From positions 1-64,000 of the forward strand of contig NZ_NPDL01000004.1 of the NCBI RefSeq assembly GCF_002811475.1: DNA of 64,000 nt, written 5' to 3'. Made by a program: the position numbers and the translations under genes. How positions within the stretch are numbered: the stretch's first letter is position 1; each line of letters begins with the position of its first letter. The DNA comes from Leptospira hartskeerlii (lineage in GTDB: Bacteria; Spirochaetota; Leptospiria; Leptospirales; Leptospiraceae). Below are positions 1 to 10,184 of the stretch, one piece after another. Below the pieces are notes generated by a model. That model saw only the letters and a program-made list of their open reading frames with translations, was not told where the DNA came from and made no database searches.

Positions 1-39
1 GTAACCTTCAAGTTTGTTCAAGCAACTCCGCAACAATAA
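1..39 (+). CDS. Possible 3' end of an upstream gene
   Basis: An open frame enters from the left edge and ends at a TAA at 37-39, encoding about 12 residues ending FVQATPQQ. A strong terminator follows at 63-94, which suits the end of a plus-strand transcript. The fragment is too short to identify, and it could be chance. Confidence 0.25.
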   Translation, partial: VTFKFVQATPQQ

Positions 40-62
40 TCTGTAGGGTTTCGATCCGAATT

Positions 63-94
63 AAAAAGGCAGTGTTTTCACACTGCCTTTTTTT
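63..94. terminator. Bidirectional intrinsic terminator
   Basis: A perfect hairpin with arms GGCAGTG/CACTGCC and a short loop is flanked by an A-run on the left and a T-run on the right. It can therefore stop transcription from both directions. It lies between the fumarase gene (minus) and whatever gene ends at the left edge. Confidence 0.85.
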
Positions 95-128
95 ATACCT
101 AATTAGGTTTTAGATCTTTCAGATTGGA

Positions 129-1523
129 TCAATCCACACTCGGAGAGATCATTTTTTCAGGAAGAACCCATTGGTCGAATTGTTCGGACGTCAATAAACC
201 AAGTTCAATGCCGGATTCTTTCAGACTAGTTCCTTTCTTGTGCGCATTCTTTGCGATCTTAGCCGCGTTATCATAACCGATATGCGGGTTTAACGCAGTC
301 ACAAGCATCAAACTATTCTTCAAATGTTCTTTGATATTTTCCTTATTAGGCTCGATCCCTCGCGCACAATGTTCTTCGAAAGAAACTGCAGAGTCCGCTA
401 ATAAACGAATAGAGTTCAGAACATTATGAATGATCAGCGGTTTGAAAACGTTCAACTCGAAGTTTCCAGAAGCACCACCAATATTCACTGCAACATCATT
501 CGCGATCACTTGAGAAGCAACCATGGTCATTTGTTCTGACTGAGTAGGATTTACTTTTCCAGGCATGATAGAAGAGCCCGGCTCATTCTCCGGAATAGAG
601 ATCTCACCAATTCCGCATCTAGGTCCGGAAGATAACCATCTCACGTCATTTGCGATCTTCATAAAAGAAGCAGCGATTGTTTTCAGAACTCCGTGAGTCT
701 CAACCAAAGAATCGTGAGCAGCCAATGCTTCGAATTTATTCTCCGCAGAAGTAAATGGAAGTCCTGTTTCTTTAGAGATCTGAGCCGCAGCTTTTATAGC
801 AAACTCTGGATGAGTGTTTAATCCAGTTCCTACTGCAGTTCCACCTAACGCTAATCTGTATACGGAAGGAAGAACGGACTTCACTCTTTCAATATTGTAT
901 TCTAGCTGTTTTACATAACCGGAGAATTCTTGGCCAAGAGTTAAAGGAGTCGCATCCTGTAAGTGAGTTCTTCCGATCTTGATGATATCTTTAAACTCAT
1001 CAGACTTCTTCTTTAGAGTATTCTTCAGTTGTTCTAACGCAGGTAGAAGTTTATTCACTAATTGTTCCGCAGCGGCGATATGCATAGCTGTTGGAAAAGT
1101 ATCATTAGAGGATTGGGCCTTATTCACATCGTCATTCGGATGGATCGGCTTTTTAGAACCTTTTACTCCGCCTGCAATCTCAATCGCACGATTGGAGATC
1201 ACTTCGTTGGAGTTCATATTGGTTTGGGTTCCGGAACCTGTTTGCCAAACGCTTAGAGGAAAATGTTCGTCCAATTTTCCGGAGATCACTTCGTCTGCCG
1301 CTTGAACGATCAGATTTTTTTTCTCATCTGTCAAAAGACCAAGCTGAGCGTTTACGATTGCTGCTGATTTTTTAAGAACTCCAAGAGCACGGATCATTTC
1401 CCTTGGGAAACGATCGTTCCCGATATGAAAGTGATGAAGAGATCTTTCGGTTTGAGCACCCCAATATTTGGAATCGTCTACCTGGATTTCTCCCATGGAG
1501 TCGGTTTCGATTCTAGTTTTCAT
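129..1523 (-). CDS. fumC: Fumarate hydratase, class II
   Basis: This enzyme reversibly hydrates fumarate to L-malate in the TCA cycle and acts in the cytoplasm as a homotetramer. The 464-residue product has the usual length of the iron-independent class II family. It carries the superfamily signature [12 protein letters not shown] near residue 318 and the SSNDTFPT segment near 140 that helps form the active site. I chose the ATG at 1523 over a TTG 15 bases upstream because a GGAGG Shine-Dalgarno sequence sits five bases before it. A terminator follows at 63-94. Malic enzyme lies nearby on the same strand, separated by a large unknown gene, so two malate-using enzymes are close together. Confidence 0.97.
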   Translation of the reverse strand: MKTRIETDSMGEIQVDDSKYWGAQTERSLHHFHIGNDRFPREMIRALGVLKKSAAIVNAQLGLLTDEKKNLIVQAADEVISGKLDEHFPLSVWQTGSGTQTNMNSNEVISNRAIEIAGGVKGSKKPIHPNDDVNKAQSSNDTFPTAMHIAAAEQLVNKLLPALEQLKNTLKKKSDEFKDIIKIGRTHLQDATPLTLGQEFSGYVKQLEYNIERVKSVLPSVYRLALGGTAVGTGLNTHPEFAIKAAAQISKETGLPFTSAENKFEALAAHDSLVETHGVLKTIAASFMKIANDVRWLSSGPRCGIGEISIPENEPGSSIMPGKVNPTQSEQMTMVASQVIANDVAVNIGGASGNFELNVFKPLIIHNVLNSIRLLADSAVSFEEHCARGIEPNKENIKEHLKNSLMLVTALNPHIGYDNAAKIAKNAHKKGTSLKESGIELGLLTSEQFDQWVLPEKMISPSVD

Positions 1524-1607
1524 GAATCCTCCGTTCAATAGTAATGAATTGATCGGGTTGGATTTTCCGGGATCGGAACGAATGTCCTAATCAGAACTTG
1601 GGGTCGA

Positions 1608-3713
1608 TCACTCGTCTCGGAATTTGCGAAGAGTATCCGCTAAGGCTGCAAACTCCGGTTTTTTGGCGGTGACATTCTCCAAATATTCCAAGGTAGAATC
1701 CAACCAGGCGGAATCGGATTCCAACTCTTTCCGGATAAATACATGCCGGATAGAATTCATGGAGCGAATCTCGATATATCTCCGCTTCTGGTCATAATAC
1801 ATAAGGTCGGCTACTTTGTCTTTTCCGAATTCCGGAGAAGAAGTAGCATTCACTACTTCATCCAGCCAGATAATTCCGTTATTTTTACGGTCCACGTAAT
1901 CTATCGCTTTCTGGACCTTTGCAGGGATCAAAGTGGATTTTTCCTTAGGACCAACTAATACTCCCAAAGACTTTTTCTTTTTAGGAGCTTCCTTTTCAGG
2001 CTCTGCAGAAGGTCCGTTGCTTGCAGACTTCTTACTTTGTTTGGAAGGCTGGAACTCGTCAGCAGGCTCTATGTCTTTTTTAGGAGAAGGAGAAAGATTT
2101 ACTCCAAACAAACCAAGTATCCATTCCAAAAGTTTTACCAAGATAGATTTGGAGTCTTGGATCGCTTTCAGTCTTTGTTTTTCGGTCTCTTTTTCCCAGT
2201 CTGCTATGGCCTTAGAAAGACGGATCTGCTCGTCTATCACGAGATCGGAGTCCACACCTTCCACAACATCCTTTAGAAAAGCATAAATTCCTTTTAGTTG
2301 TCCGTTCTTACGGATCAAAGCATGAATAGAGGTCCTTCTTTCCTTATTATTTAAAAAAGAAGAAACCACATTTTCAAGAGCAAGTGCTACGATCCCTGGA
2401 CCTGCGCCTGTCACTTTTTCTCTGGTGAGAATATCATTTCTTGTTTTGAATCTCTCTAGCACCTGATCCAAAACTTCAGTTTTAGTAAGACCTGCAGCTT
2501 GGATAGATGAGTCTTTGATCTTTAAAGCACCTAAGTCCACAACAAGAGGCTCTTTGGATTCTCTAATCCGAATAACTATATCACTAAAGGCTAAATTGAT
2601 CAGGGACTCTTTTCTCAAACTAGAAAGAGAATCCATGGAACTTAAGAGCACTTCAAAAGCTTGTAAGAATATATCCGAACCTTCCCAGGTTTTTCCGGAA
2701 GTAAATGCAGGGTGTTTGGATAATTCTCTTAGATAATCCGGACCTTGCTCCATGCCGGAAGCTTTGATCCATCCAGATTGTTCACCAGGAAGAAGTGACA
2801 TTAAGATCTTCCTAGATAAACCGATGAATAGTTCGAAAATGATCTCTAACTCGGTCTCTTCATTTGCATTCGGTTTTTTAGTATCTAAAGATGTTTCACC
2901 CACAAGTTCTTCCAAAGAAGGTTGGATGACATGAAATTCTAAATGTAATCTTAATAAAGGAGGACGATTTCCTCTTTTCTCTAAAGCAAGTAACGCGTCC
3001 GGGACCGCTTTGATCTGCGATAAGAAGGCAATAATCTCATTCGGCTTTTTACTCAAAAGAGAAATTAAAGAAGTCAGTATATCTTCTCTGATCTTGAAAT
3101 TCCTTTGTAGAAAAGATTCCACCGAAAGAGTTTTAACATTTCTCATTGAGTAAGGAAGATTTCTAGGATCTTGGAAATCCAAAAGATTTCCTTTTTCATC
3201 AGTGTTCAGGTATTGTCGTATAACCCAGTCTCTTAACTCTCCAGCAGACCTTCTATCCGCAAGATTTATATCTCTTCGGATAATGAATTGTAAAAACGCG
3301 CTCGTCGATTGAGCCAAACAAGCGGACTTGATCTTTTGGATCTGGTCAGCCTTTCTGGAAGCGGGACGGATGGCAACATTAGCCAATCCTAATTCTTTTG
3401 TATCTTCTGAAACGAATAGATATTGGTATAGAACGAATCCGTTTTTATCTTCGAAGTATTTTAGATCTGAAGGTTTTAAAAATTGTAACTGTTCGAATTT
3501 TGCGAGAGCAAAGGGAGAATAATTGAATAGAAAGAAGTTCTCCACTCCCTTCTCGATCATATCCAAATCCCTCATCGCTTTAGGAGTTGTTTGGAGAAGA
3601 AGGTTACGAAGTTCCTCTTCCGGGATCAGATCGATACGATCTACCGGAATGACGCCATCTTCCGAGAGCGAATTCGAAGCCGGGGGCGTGGAATTACTTT
3701 CCATTTCGGGCAT
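1608..3713 (-). CDS. Large conserved-type protein of unknown function
   Basis: I do not recognise a family for this 701-residue protein. It has no signal peptide or membrane segment and is probably cytoplasmic. Residues 1-530 look largely helical. A low-complexity linker rich in Lys, Ser, Pro and Glu follows (about 560-610), and then a compact C-terminal domain with alternating hydrophobic strands. The start is an ATG with a purine-rich GGGAAG sequence just upstream. It lies between fumC and malic enzyme, but gaps of about 85 bases (to fumC) and 143 bases (to malic enzyme) argue against a tight operon. The length, steady codon use and clean start support a real gene; the function is unknown. 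Confidence 0.85.
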   Translation of the reverse strand: MPEMESNSTPPASNSLSEDGVIPVDRIDLIPEEELRNLLLQTTPKAMRDLDMIEKGVENFFLFNYSPFALAKFEQLQFLKPSDLKYFEDKNGFVLYQYLFVSEDTKELGLANVAIRPASRKADQIQKIKSACLAQSTSAFLQFIIRRDINLADRRSAGELRDWVIRQYLNTDEKGNLLDFQDPRNLPYSMRNVKTLSVESFLQRNFKIREDILTSLISLLSKKPNEIIAFLSQIKAVPDALLALEKRGNRPPLLRLHLEFHVIQPSLEELVGETSLDTKKPNANEETELEIIFELFIGLSRKILMSLLPGEQSGWIKASGMEQGPDYLRELSKHPAFTSGKTWEGSDIFLQAFEVLLSSMDSLSSLRKESLINLAFSDIVIRIRESKEPLVVDLGALKIKDSSIQAAGLTKTEVLDQVLERFKTRNDILTREKVTGAGPGIVALALENVVSSFLNNKERRTSIHALIRKNGQLKGIYAFLKDVVEGVDSDLVIDEQIRLSKAIADWEKETEKQRLKAIQDSKSILVKLLEWILGLFGVNLSPSPKKDIEPADEFQPSKQSKKSASNGPSAEPEKEAPKKKKSLGVLVGPKEKSTLIPAKVQKAIDYVDRKNNGIIWLDEVVNATSSPEFGKDKVADLMYYDQKRRYIEIRSMNSIRHVFIRKELESDSAWLDSTLEYLENVTAKKPEFAALADTLRKFRDE

Positions 3714-3856
3714 AAATTCTTCCCTTTTGCTCCGATCTTGATTTGGCTTTTTGTTAGAGCCGAGCTAGTATTAATATTTTCGGAAACAAATACATGCTTT
3801 CTTGAGCAAGTTCTAAGGGTTTAGACGCCAAATTCCAAAGTTTCCGGAAAGAGGTG

Positions 3857-5119
3857 TTAGGACCTCATCAAACCTTCTAGGAAAGAAATGTAATTTTCTC
3901 GCCCAGGATATGGTCTTCTCGCAGTTCCACTTTGGACTGCTGCTTCCGCAACTGCCGGAGCTACATGATACAATACCCTTTGATCAAAAGGTTTCGGGAT
4001 CAGATAATCAGGACCGAATACGAATTTTTCTCCACCATAAGCAAGGCTGACCGCATCCGGAACTTCCATCCTAGCGAGTTCCGACAAAGCTCTAGCAGCG
4101 GCCAATTTCATTTCTAAGGTGATATGTTTTGCTCTTACGTCTAAGGCCCCTCTGAAAATGAATGGGAAACCTAATACGTTATTCACCTGGTTCGGCATAT
4201 CGCTTCTTCCGGTTCCCATAATGATATCAGGACGAACCTTTTTAGCGACTGAGTATGGAATTTCAGGATCCGGATTTGCCAAAGCAAAGATGACTGCGTT
4301 CGGAGACATGGATTTTACCATGTCTTCTGTCACCATATTTGCTGCCGAAACTCCCACAAAAATATCCGCATCCTGCATAACGTCCGCGAGAGTTCGGGCG
4401 CTTGTCTTCTGAGCGTATTTTTGTTTGGTAGAATTTAGATCGGTTCTTTCAGTGTGGATCACACCTTTTGTATCCACCAAGAAGATATGTTCTTTTCGAA
4501 TACCGATATGTTGGACTAATTCAGTGATCGCAATGCCGGCAGCCCCCGCACCACAAACAACCATCTTCACATCGCTCGGACGTTTTTTGTTAATCTCGAA
4601 CGCATTCAATAATCCGGCAACAGTAATGATCGCAGTTCCATGTTGGTCGTCATGGAAAACAGGGATATTCATTGCTTTGATGAGTTCTTCTTCTATATAA
4701 AAACTTTCGGGAGCCTTGATATCTTCTAGGTTGATCCCACCGAAAGTAGGCTCGAGCATTTTGACTGCTTTGATAAAATCATCCGGATTTTTGGCGTCTA
4801 CTTCTATGTCAAAAACGTCTATCCCTGCGAATTTTTTGAAAAGTACAGCCTTACCTTCCATCACAGGTTTTCCTGCGGAAGGTCCGATATCTCCCAAACC
4901 TAAGATTGCGGTTCCGTTAGTGATAATTCCAACCAGATTCCCTTTGTTGGTGTATTCGTACACCAGATCCGGATTTTCTTTAATTTCCAGACAAGGATAA
5001 GCAACTCCCGGTGAGTATGCTAAGGATAAGTCGAATGAATCTCTAGTCGGCTTTGTTGGAACAACTTGTATTTTACCCTTTGGATGAAGGGAATGATATT
5101 CGAGGGATTTTTCTCTCAT
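3857..5119 (-). CDS. NAD(P)-dependent malic enzyme (oxaloacetate-decarboxylating)
   Basis: Malic enzyme oxidatively decarboxylates L-malate to pyruvate and CO2, giving NADH or NADPH. The 420-residue protein matches the short bacterial form that lacks the C-terminal phosphotransacetylase-like domain of MaeB. Visible motifs are [12 protein letters not shown] near residue 32, the metal-binding FHDDQHGTA segment near 155, and the Rossmann motif GAGAAG near 190. It lies 59 bases upstream of nothing on its own strand and downstream of mnmE, so it could be read through from the mnmE cluster. Cofactor preference cannot be told from sequence by eye. Confidence 0.95.
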   Translation of the reverse strand: MREKSLEYHSLHPKGKIQVVPTKPTRDSFDLSLAYSPGVAYPCLEIKENPDLVYEYTNKGNLVGIITNGTAILGLGDIGPSAGKPVMEGKAVLFKKFAGIDVFDIEVDAKNPDDFIKAVKMLEPTFGGINLEDIKAPESFYIEEELIKAMNIPVFHDDQHGTAIITVAGLLNAFEINKKRPSDVKMVVCGAGAAGIAITELVQHIGIRKEHIFLVDTKGVIHTERTDLNSTKQKYAQKTSARTLADVMQDADIFVGVSAANMVTEDMVKSMSPNAVIFALANPDPEIPYSVAKKVRPDIIMGTGRSDMPNQVNNVLGFPFIFRGALDVRAKHITLEMKLAAARALSELARMEVPDAVSLAYGGEKFVFGPDYLIPKPFDQRVLYHVAPAVAEAAVQSGTARRPYPGRENYISFLEGLMRS

Positions 5120-5178
5120 AACGATAAAACCAATTTTTCGACAATCGGGCCTAGGTTCTATTATATTTCTGAAAGAGC

Positions 5179-6555
5179 TTATTTCCCAACGCAGAATTTA
5201 CTAAAAATTCTTCCTAAAATTTCTTCCGTGTCCACTCTTCCATTTACTTCTCCGATTTGTTCCAATGCGGAATCTATTTCTTTGATGTAAATCTCAGCCG
5301 GGGCCCCTTCTTCCATTAAAGTCAGACAGTTTTCCAGGCTTCGAGTGATAGAAGAAAAATGAAATCTGTTCCTTTCTTCCAAAAGGACATAATCTTCTGA
5401 ACTTTCTAAACCTTGTAGTTTAACAGAAACTTCGGAGACCAGAGTATCCAGACCTTGTCTAGATTTGCAGGAAACTTCGACTAAGACTGTTCCAGGGTAA
5501 TTTTTCTTTAAGATATATTGAGGATCCCAGCTTGGGTCCCTTATATCCGATTTATTTGCCGCTACTATTGCGCCTTCCAGCTTAGATCTGTTCTCTTCTG
5601 CAAATTTGTTCCAATCGTTCTTTTGAGAGACATCTATCACGAAAAGTCTTACGTCTGCTTGGGAGAATTCTTTCTCACTTCTTTCAATTCCCATCTTCTC
5701 GATCTTATCTCTAGTTTCTCTGACACCTGCGGTATCTATAAGTCGAATAGGAACTCCAGAAAGTAAAAAGTCCTCACTAATATAATCTCGAGTTGTTCCG
5801 GGAATTTCCGAGATAATAGAACGATCTCTTCCTAAGATCAGGTTCATCAAACTAGACTTACCTGTATTCGGTTCTCCATACAATACGACTCTACTTCTTT
5901 CCAAAAGAGTTTCAGTCTCGCTGGATCTCTTTAGAAGGTTGGAACAAATATCCGAAATAGAACGAATTCTTTTTTTTCTTTCTTCTAAGGATTCGAAAGT
6001 AAGATCTTCTGTAGAGAAATCGATCTCCGCTTCGCATTCCGCTTTGAGTGAGATCAGCTGGCTTCTTAAATTCGAAGCGAGTCTGGAAATTTCTCCGAAT
6101 GCGTTTTTTTGGGCCAGCTCCAATTCAAATCTGGAACGGGCGCCTATAATTCTTCCGATAGCTTCCGCTTCGTTTAAATCTATTTTACCGTTTATGAATG
6201 CTCTTTTAGTAAACTCGCCTTGTTTAGCCGGTCTTGCTCCGGAACGAAACAAACACTCTAAGGCTTCCCTAAGTAAGATCGGATTTCCGTGAGTATGTAT
6301 CTCACATAGATCTTCTCCAGTAAAAGAATTCGGTCCTGCGAAATAGATAAAAACTACTTGGTCTAATTTTTTCTCCCCATCTACAAAACGACATGTATAT
6401 GCGTTACGAGGTTTGATAGAAGAAAGAGGAAAGGCTCCCTCAAAAAAAGATAAATGCCTATAGGCGATAGGAAGTGCTTCCGGTCCGGATAACCGAAGAA
6501 TGCCAATGGCACCCGCCCCGGAAGCTGTGGAGATAGCCGCTATCGTATCAGCCAC
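5179..6555 (-). CDS. mnmE: tRNA uridine-5-carboxymethylaminomethyl(34) synthesis GTPase MnmE
   Basis: MnmE, with MnmG, modifies the wobble uridine of certain tRNAs. The 458-residue protein shows the N-terminal tetrahydrofolate-binding domain (about 1-115), a helical domain interrupted by a G domain with GEPNTGKS (G1), GTTRD (G2), DTAG (G3) and NKSD (G4), and the diagnostic C-terminal Cys in FCVGK at the very end. The start is GTG, in the sequence encoding [10 protein letters not shown], which is the usual family N terminus. It is the last member of the rpmH-rnpA-yidD-yidC-jag-mnmE cluster, six bases after jag. Confidence 0.97.
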   Translation of the reverse strand: MADTIAAISTASGAGAIGILRLSGPEALPIAYRHLSFFEGAFPLSSIKPRNAYTCRFVDGEKKLDQVVFIYFAGPNSFTGEDLCEIHTHGNPILLREALECLFRSGARPAKQGEFTKRAFINGKIDLNEAEAIGRIIGARSRFELELAQKNAFGEISRLASNLRSQLISLKAECEAEIDFSTEDLTFESLEERKKRIRSISDICSNLLKRSSETETLLERSRVVLYGEPNTGKSSLMNLILGRDRSIISEIPGTTRDYISEDFLLSGVPIRLIDTAGVRETRDKIEKMGIERSEKEFSQADVRLFVIDVSQKNDWNKFAEENRSKLEGAIVAANKSDIRDPSWDPQYILKKNYPGTVLVEVSCKSRQGLDTLVSEVSVKLQGLESSEDYVLLEERNRFHFSSITRSLENCLTLMEEGAPAEIYIKEIDSALEQIGEVNGRVDTEEILGRIFSKFCVGK

Positions 6556-6561
6556 GACTGA

Positions 6562-7272
6562 TCAGTAGTCGTTTACTTCCTCGAGTAAGTCCCCGTTTGG
6601 ACTTTTTTCGACGACGTCTTTGTACTTGTGTTTGTCCTTCATCGGAATGATGCGAACTTTTTTATAAGTTCCATTTCCTTCCGATCTGGTGAAAACTTTT
6701 TCGTTCTCTTGCAGAGCCATGTGAACAATCCTTCTTTCGAAAGGATTCATTGGCTCAAGTAATTTGGACTTACCAGATTTTGCTACAGAAGAAGCTACTG
6801 ACTTGCTCAATCTGATCAAGGACAACTCTCTTTTGTCTCTGTAAGATTCGGTATCCAGAACGATCTTACGACCGTGACGGATCTTAGAATCCACCATCAA
6901 GTTTACCAAAAATTGAAGAGCATCCAAAGTAGCTCCTCTCTTTCCGATAATCAGTCCGGATTCGCGGCTGGTAAGTTCTATATAGATCTTTCCATCCACG
7001 TCTCCCATTCCGACTACTTCCGCTTCTACTCCCATCTTGCGGAGAAGTGTAAGCACTACTCCATGGATGATCTTTTCAGCCGGAATATCAAAGTTCGAAA
7101 CGAATGCTCGAACTACTGCCGGTTTTTTTTGTGTTAAACCTAAAAATCCAGACTTACCGGATTCGACAGTTTCGAAACGAATGTCTCCGGGTTCTAATCT
7201 TAAGGTTTCTAACGCGATCTCTTCAGCCTCGGCTTTTGTTTTTCCTTCGGCTTCGAAAATATAGTTTTCCAT
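6562..7272 (-). CDS. jag: RNA-binding protein Jag/KhpB (Jag_N-KH-R3H)
   Basis: Jag (KhpB) is a cytoplasmic RNA-binding protein, often encoded beside YidC and tied in Gram-positives to cell elongation. The 236-residue protein has a Jag_N segment (1-50, [15 protein letters not shown]), a type II KH domain with the GxxG-like loop in [12 protein letters not shown] near residue 108, and an R3H domain ending in the [11 protein letters not shown] region near 175 with a basic tail. It sits 22 bases after yidC and six bases before mnmE, the standard order. Its N terminus is short, without the long linker seen in Bacillus. Confidence 0.93.
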   Translation of the reverse strand: MENYIFEAEGKTKAEAEEIALETLRLEPGDIRFETVESGKSGFLGLTQKKPAVVRAFVSNFDIPAEKIIHGVVLTLLRKMGVEAEVVGMGDVDGKIYIELTSRESGLIIGKRGATLDALQFLVNLMVDSKIRHGRKIVLDTESYRDKRELSLIRLSKSVASSVAKSGKSKLLEPMNPFERRIVHMALQENEKVFTRSEGNGTYKKVRIIPMKDKHKYKDVVEKSPNGDLLEEVNDY

Positions 7273-7294
7273 ATCGTATCCTCGATATATGAAT

Positions 7295-9151
7295 TCACAC
7301 TTTTACAGGGGTTTCGTCTTTCTTACGAATATTGGTTACCCACTGTTGAGCAATGGAAAGGATGTTAGTCACAGTCCAATACAATGTCAGTCCGGATGGC
7401 ATACTCCAAAGGAAGAACACCATCATAACAGGCATTAAATACATCATCATTTTTTGGTTCGGGTCGGTCTGCACTGAAGTCAGCTTCATAGAAAGGAACT
7501 GAGTTCCGACCATCAATAATACCAATAAGTTAATAGAAAGTCCGGTTGCGGAAAGATAAGGAATTGCCGGAGAAGTCCAGATAAAATCCGGCTCACTCAA
7601 ATCGGAGATCCAAAGGAATGGAGATTTCCAAAGATCGATCGTATCCGCAAACGCAACATACAATGCGAAGAAGATAGGAAGTTGGATCAGCATCGGAAGA
7701 CATCCACCCAATTGAGAGAGTGGATTCATGTTATGCTTTTTGTATAACTCCAGCATCTTCTCTTGTTTTTTTGCAGGATCGTTAGCATACTTCTCGTTTA
7801 ACTTTTTAAGTTCAGGAGAAAGTGCGCTCATCTTCTTCATCGCCTCTGCCTGTTTTTGGTTCAGAGGATAGAAAACTAATTTGAATACCAATGCAAAGAG
7901 TAGAATACCGAAACCGTAGCTTGGGATCGTGTATTTATAAGATTGTTGCAAGAACCAAACGATACCGTTTCGGATCGGAGTGAACACACCTTGGTTGAAA
8001 GATTTGTTCAGGTCGGCGCTTATTCCTGCGAAAGTAGACTTAGGATTTTTAAACGGATCCAATTTAGGATCTCTAAATAACATCCCATCCCATTCTCTAA
8101 TTCCAACATAGTTTGCGAAGTCTAGAGTTTCTTCTTTTCCGGGCTCTAAAGAAATATTAGAATATGCTAAGATAGTTCCTGTTTCGTTTTTCTTTCTGTT
8201 ATCTAAAAGAATTCCTTCTGCAGGATAATTTAAAGTGTCCGTTGCGGCTAAGAAGTAACGGCTACCGGAACCGATATAGTCCACACCTTCTCCGCTGCTC
8301 CAAACTTCTTTATAAAATTCGTTTCCGTTCGGATGCCCAAAGATGAAGTTACGAATTCCTTCCCAGAATCCCCAAGCGTCTCCGCCGTCGGCAAAGTCTT
8401 TCTCGCTTCCATCCATTCTATACACACGGAAGAATTTGGAAAGTTCCTGAGGATTTGCCTCTCTGTTTAAAGGAATAGGACCCAAACTTCCGAAAGTTCT
8501 CAGGTATGCAGGCTTTTCACGATTTCCAAAATAGAGTTTTTCTTTTCCGATGTTGGTGATAGAAATCTCTGTTTTGAAATAATTTTCGTGAGGGAAAAAT
8601 CTAAATACTTTCTTAAGAAGAACACCTTTCTCTGCAGCAGTGAATGTAATACTTTGATCTTCTTTGTTTTCTTCCGCTTTAAAATTCAGATGATTCCATT
8701 CTGAAGTGGCTACATCTTCTTTTTTATGCGAGAAGTTGAAGTCGAAACCTTTTCCTCTGGAAAGTTCGATCGCCTTGATCTTCTCGCCTTCCACTTCAAT
8801 ATCTTCGAAGTCCGCTCTGGTGATATTGATCTCGGTTCCTTCTATATCCTTGTAGTTTCGGATGTAGAATTTTTCGATCCTTCCCCCTAAGCTGGAAAGA
8901 ACGACTACGTGTGCTTCCGTTTTGAATGTAAAAGTTTTTACATCCTTAGGATTCGTAGCAGTTGCGACAGGTTTAGGTTCGGCCTTAGTTTCCTGTTTTA
9001 CGTTTTCCTTATTTTCAGAAACAGGAGTTTGTTCTGTCTTCTGTTGCAGTTTCGGTTTTCCTGATTCTGGGTTGAAGTAATAGGTTACTAAAAACCAAAC
9101 TCCCATGGATAAAATTAACGCGAGAAAAAGTCTGTTTTGTCTATCTTCCAT
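7295..9151 (-). CDS. yidC: Membrane protein insertase YidC
   Basis: YidC inserts and folds inner-membrane proteins, alone or with SecYEG. The 618-residue length matches the Gram-negative form. There is an N-terminal membrane anchor (about 7-25), a Pro/Lys/Glu-rich linker, a large periplasmic P1 domain (about 75-380), and the conserved C-terminal five-helix core starting near residue 395. The core holds the substrate-contact Arg/Lys-rich loop ([19 protein letters not shown]) and the QLPIFFALY segment. It is preceded by yidD with a 2-base gap and followed by jag. Confidence 0.97.
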   Translation of the reverse strand: MEDRQNRLFLALILSMGVWFLVTYYFNPESGKPKLQQKTEQTPVSENKENVKQETKAEPKPVATATNPKDVKTFTFKTEAHVVVLSSLGGRIEKFYIRNYKDIEGTEINITRADFEDIEVEGEKIKAIELSRGKGFDFNFSHKKEDVATSEWNHLNFKAEENKEDQSITFTAAEKGVLLKKVFRFFPHENYFKTEISITNIGKEKLYFGNREKPAYLRTFGSLGPIPLNREANPQELSKFFRVYRMDGSEKDFADGGDAWGFWEGIRNFIFGHPNGNEFYKEVWSSGEGVDYIGSGSRYFLAATDTLNYPAEGILLDNRKKNETGTILAYSNISLEPGKEETLDFANYVGIREWDGMLFRDPKLDPFKNPKSTFAGISADLNKSFNQGVFTPIRNGIVWFLQQSYKYTIPSYGFGILLFALVFKLVFYPLNQKQAEAMKKMSALSPELKKLNEKYANDPAKKQEKMLELYKKHNMNPLSQLGGCLPMLIQLPIFFALYVAFADTIDLWKSPFLWISDLSEPDFIWTSPAIPYLSATGLSINLLVLLMVGTQFLSMKLTSVQTDPNQKMMMYLMPVMMVFFLWSMPSGLTLYWTVTNILSIAQQWVTNIRKKDETPVKV

Positions 9152-9153
9152 TC

Positions 9154-9381
9154 CTAATTCCTTCTAGGGTTGGGTGGTAAAGGGTCTTCGCCTGCGGCGA
9201 AAAGTGGATTACATTTTAAAATTCGTTTTGTGCTTAAATAAGTCGCCGACAAGAAATCGTATTCTTGGAAAGCCTGCATTGCATATTCGGAACAGCTAGG
9301 ATGAAATCTGCAGGAAGGCGGAAGAATAGGTGAGATCCAACGTTTATAAATTCGGATCAAAAAGATGGCTAGTCGGTTCAT
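9154..9381 (-). CDS. yidD: Membrane protein insertion efficiency factor YidD
   Basis: YidD is a small membrane-associated protein thought to assist YidC-dependent insertion. The 75-residue product has the family pattern: an N-terminal amphipathic helix ([11 protein letters not shown]), then the cysteine motif [11 protein letters not shown], and later KRILKCNPL. The ATG overlaps the rnpA stop codon (ATGA at 9378-9381), which indicates translational coupling. yidC begins two bases after its stop. Confidence 0.95.
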   Translation of the reverse strand: MNRLAIFLIRIYKRWISPILPPSCRFHPSCSEYAMQAFQEYDFLSATYLSTKRILKCNPLFAAGEDPLPPNPRRN

Positions 9382-9698
9382 TTTAATCTACGAGCTAATA
9401 GACCCAAACAAGCCAGAAGTTCGGTATAATCTTTTTCGAATAGGCTCGGTTTCGCAAGTATCGCGATATCGAAACCCTTTGGAAAAAAGCCTGCCGTTTC
9501 GGCCACGGCGGCTCTTAATCTTCTCCGTATCCGGTTTCTACGAACAGCCTTTCCGACCGAACGTTCGGGGCAGTATAAAAACCTGTTTTGTTCCAGGCCA
9601 TTTCCCCGATAAATCACCGTGAGAGGAGGATTGGTTACCCGTTTTCCGGAAGCAAAAAGTTCCCGGATATCCTTCTTAGATGTAAGTGTCTCTTCTAT
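9378..9698 (-). CDS. rnpA: Ribonuclease P protein component, unusual start codon
   Basis: RnpA is the basic protein partner of RNase P RNA in tRNA 5' maturation. The core motif VGKAVRRNRIRRRLR (RNR box) is present. The first ATG/GTG/TTG in frame is the GTG at 9617, which would give only 79 residues and cut off the conserved N terminus. The same frame stays open upstream and encodes SKKDIRELFASGKRVTNPP, which matches the family's usual N-terminal strand and helix. The frame is open back to the rpmH stop codon. I place the start at the ATA at 9698 (about 106 residues), but this is an inference; GTG or another non-standard codon is possible. It is coupled to yidD by ATGA. Confidence 0.75.
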   Translation of the reverse strand: MEETLTSKKDIRELFASGKRVTNPPLTVIYRGNGLEQNRFLYCPERSVGKAVRRNRIRRRLRAAVAETAGFFPKGFDIAILAKPSLFEKDYTELLACLGLLARRLK

Positions 9699-9707
9699 AT
9701 GGGTTCG

Positions 9708-9869
9708 TTAGAATTTTTTACCAGTTCTTTCGTCAGAAACGGTTAACTTGTAACGGCCTTTAGCTCTTCTGCGGGAAAGGGTTTTTCTTCCGCCGGCGGT
9801 CGCCATTCTGGCGCGGAATCCGTGGGTACGGGCACGTTTAATCCGGCTGGGTTGGTATGTTCTTCTCAT
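9708..9869 (-). CDS. rpmH: 50S ribosomal protein L34
   Basis: L34 is a small, very basic protein of the large ribosomal subunit. The 53-residue product begins [20 protein letters not shown] and has the [14 protein letters not shown] core, typical of L34, with a short C-terminal extension ending in GKKF. The ATG is preceded by AGGGA at a good spacing. The frame is identical to that of rnpA just downstream, so only one TAA separates the two reading frames. rpmH heads the rnpA-yidD-yidC-jag-mnmE cluster. Confidence 0.96.
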   Translation of the reverse strand: MRRTYQPSRIKRARTHGFRARMATAGGRKTLSRRRAKGRYKLTVSDERTGKKF

Positions 9870-9900
9870 ATGGTTCCCTGTATTCTCTAAGATTGCGTTT

Positions 9901-9921
9901 TAAGACCCTAGCTCGGTCTTA
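9901..9921 (-). promoter_or_regulatory. Inverted repeat in the rpmH leader
   Basis: The perfect 7-bp arms TAAGACC and GGTCTTA surround a 7-base loop about 32 bases before the rpmH ATG. No T-run follows, so it does not look like a terminator. A weak promoter (TTGACC near 9951-9956, TGTAAA near 9926-9931, 19-base spacing) would put the hairpin at the 5' end of the rpmH transcript. Confidence 0.35.
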
Positions 9922-9954
9922 CCGGTTTACATTTTTTCCGGAGAACCAAGGGTC

Positions 9955-9976
9955 AATCCGTTTCTTTTAACGGATT
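9955..9976. repeat. Hairpin between 5S rRNA and rpmH
   Basis: The perfect 8-bp arms AATCCGTT and AACGGATT enclose a 6-base loop. It lies about 35 bases past the 3' end of the 5S gene. No long T-run follows on the minus strand, so it may be a weak terminator or processing signal for 5S. Confidence 0.4.
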
Positions 9977-10010
9977 ATTACTATTAAATATAATGGAATA
10001 AATAATGGCA

Positions 10011-10127
<117 letters not shown>

Positions 10128-10138
10128 AATCTAAGGAC

Positions 10139-10166
10139 AGTCTGAAAAATTTGCTTGTACTGTCAA
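10139..10166 (-). promoter_or_regulatory. Probable promoter of the 5S rRNA gene
   Basis: A perfect TTGACA -35 box lies at 10161-10166 (minus strand). CAGACT at 10139-10144, with a 16-base spacer, is a poor -10 match. The predicted start is about five bases before the mature 5S end, so the 5S could be transcribed on its own. Confidence 0.4.
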
Positions 10167-10184
10167 GCGCGATTTATTTTAGGT

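Noticed and set aside
9615..9869. Origin of replication near rpmH-rnpA
   Set aside because: This gene cluster often lies beside dnaA, but no dnaA, dnaN or cluster of DnaA boxes was seen here.
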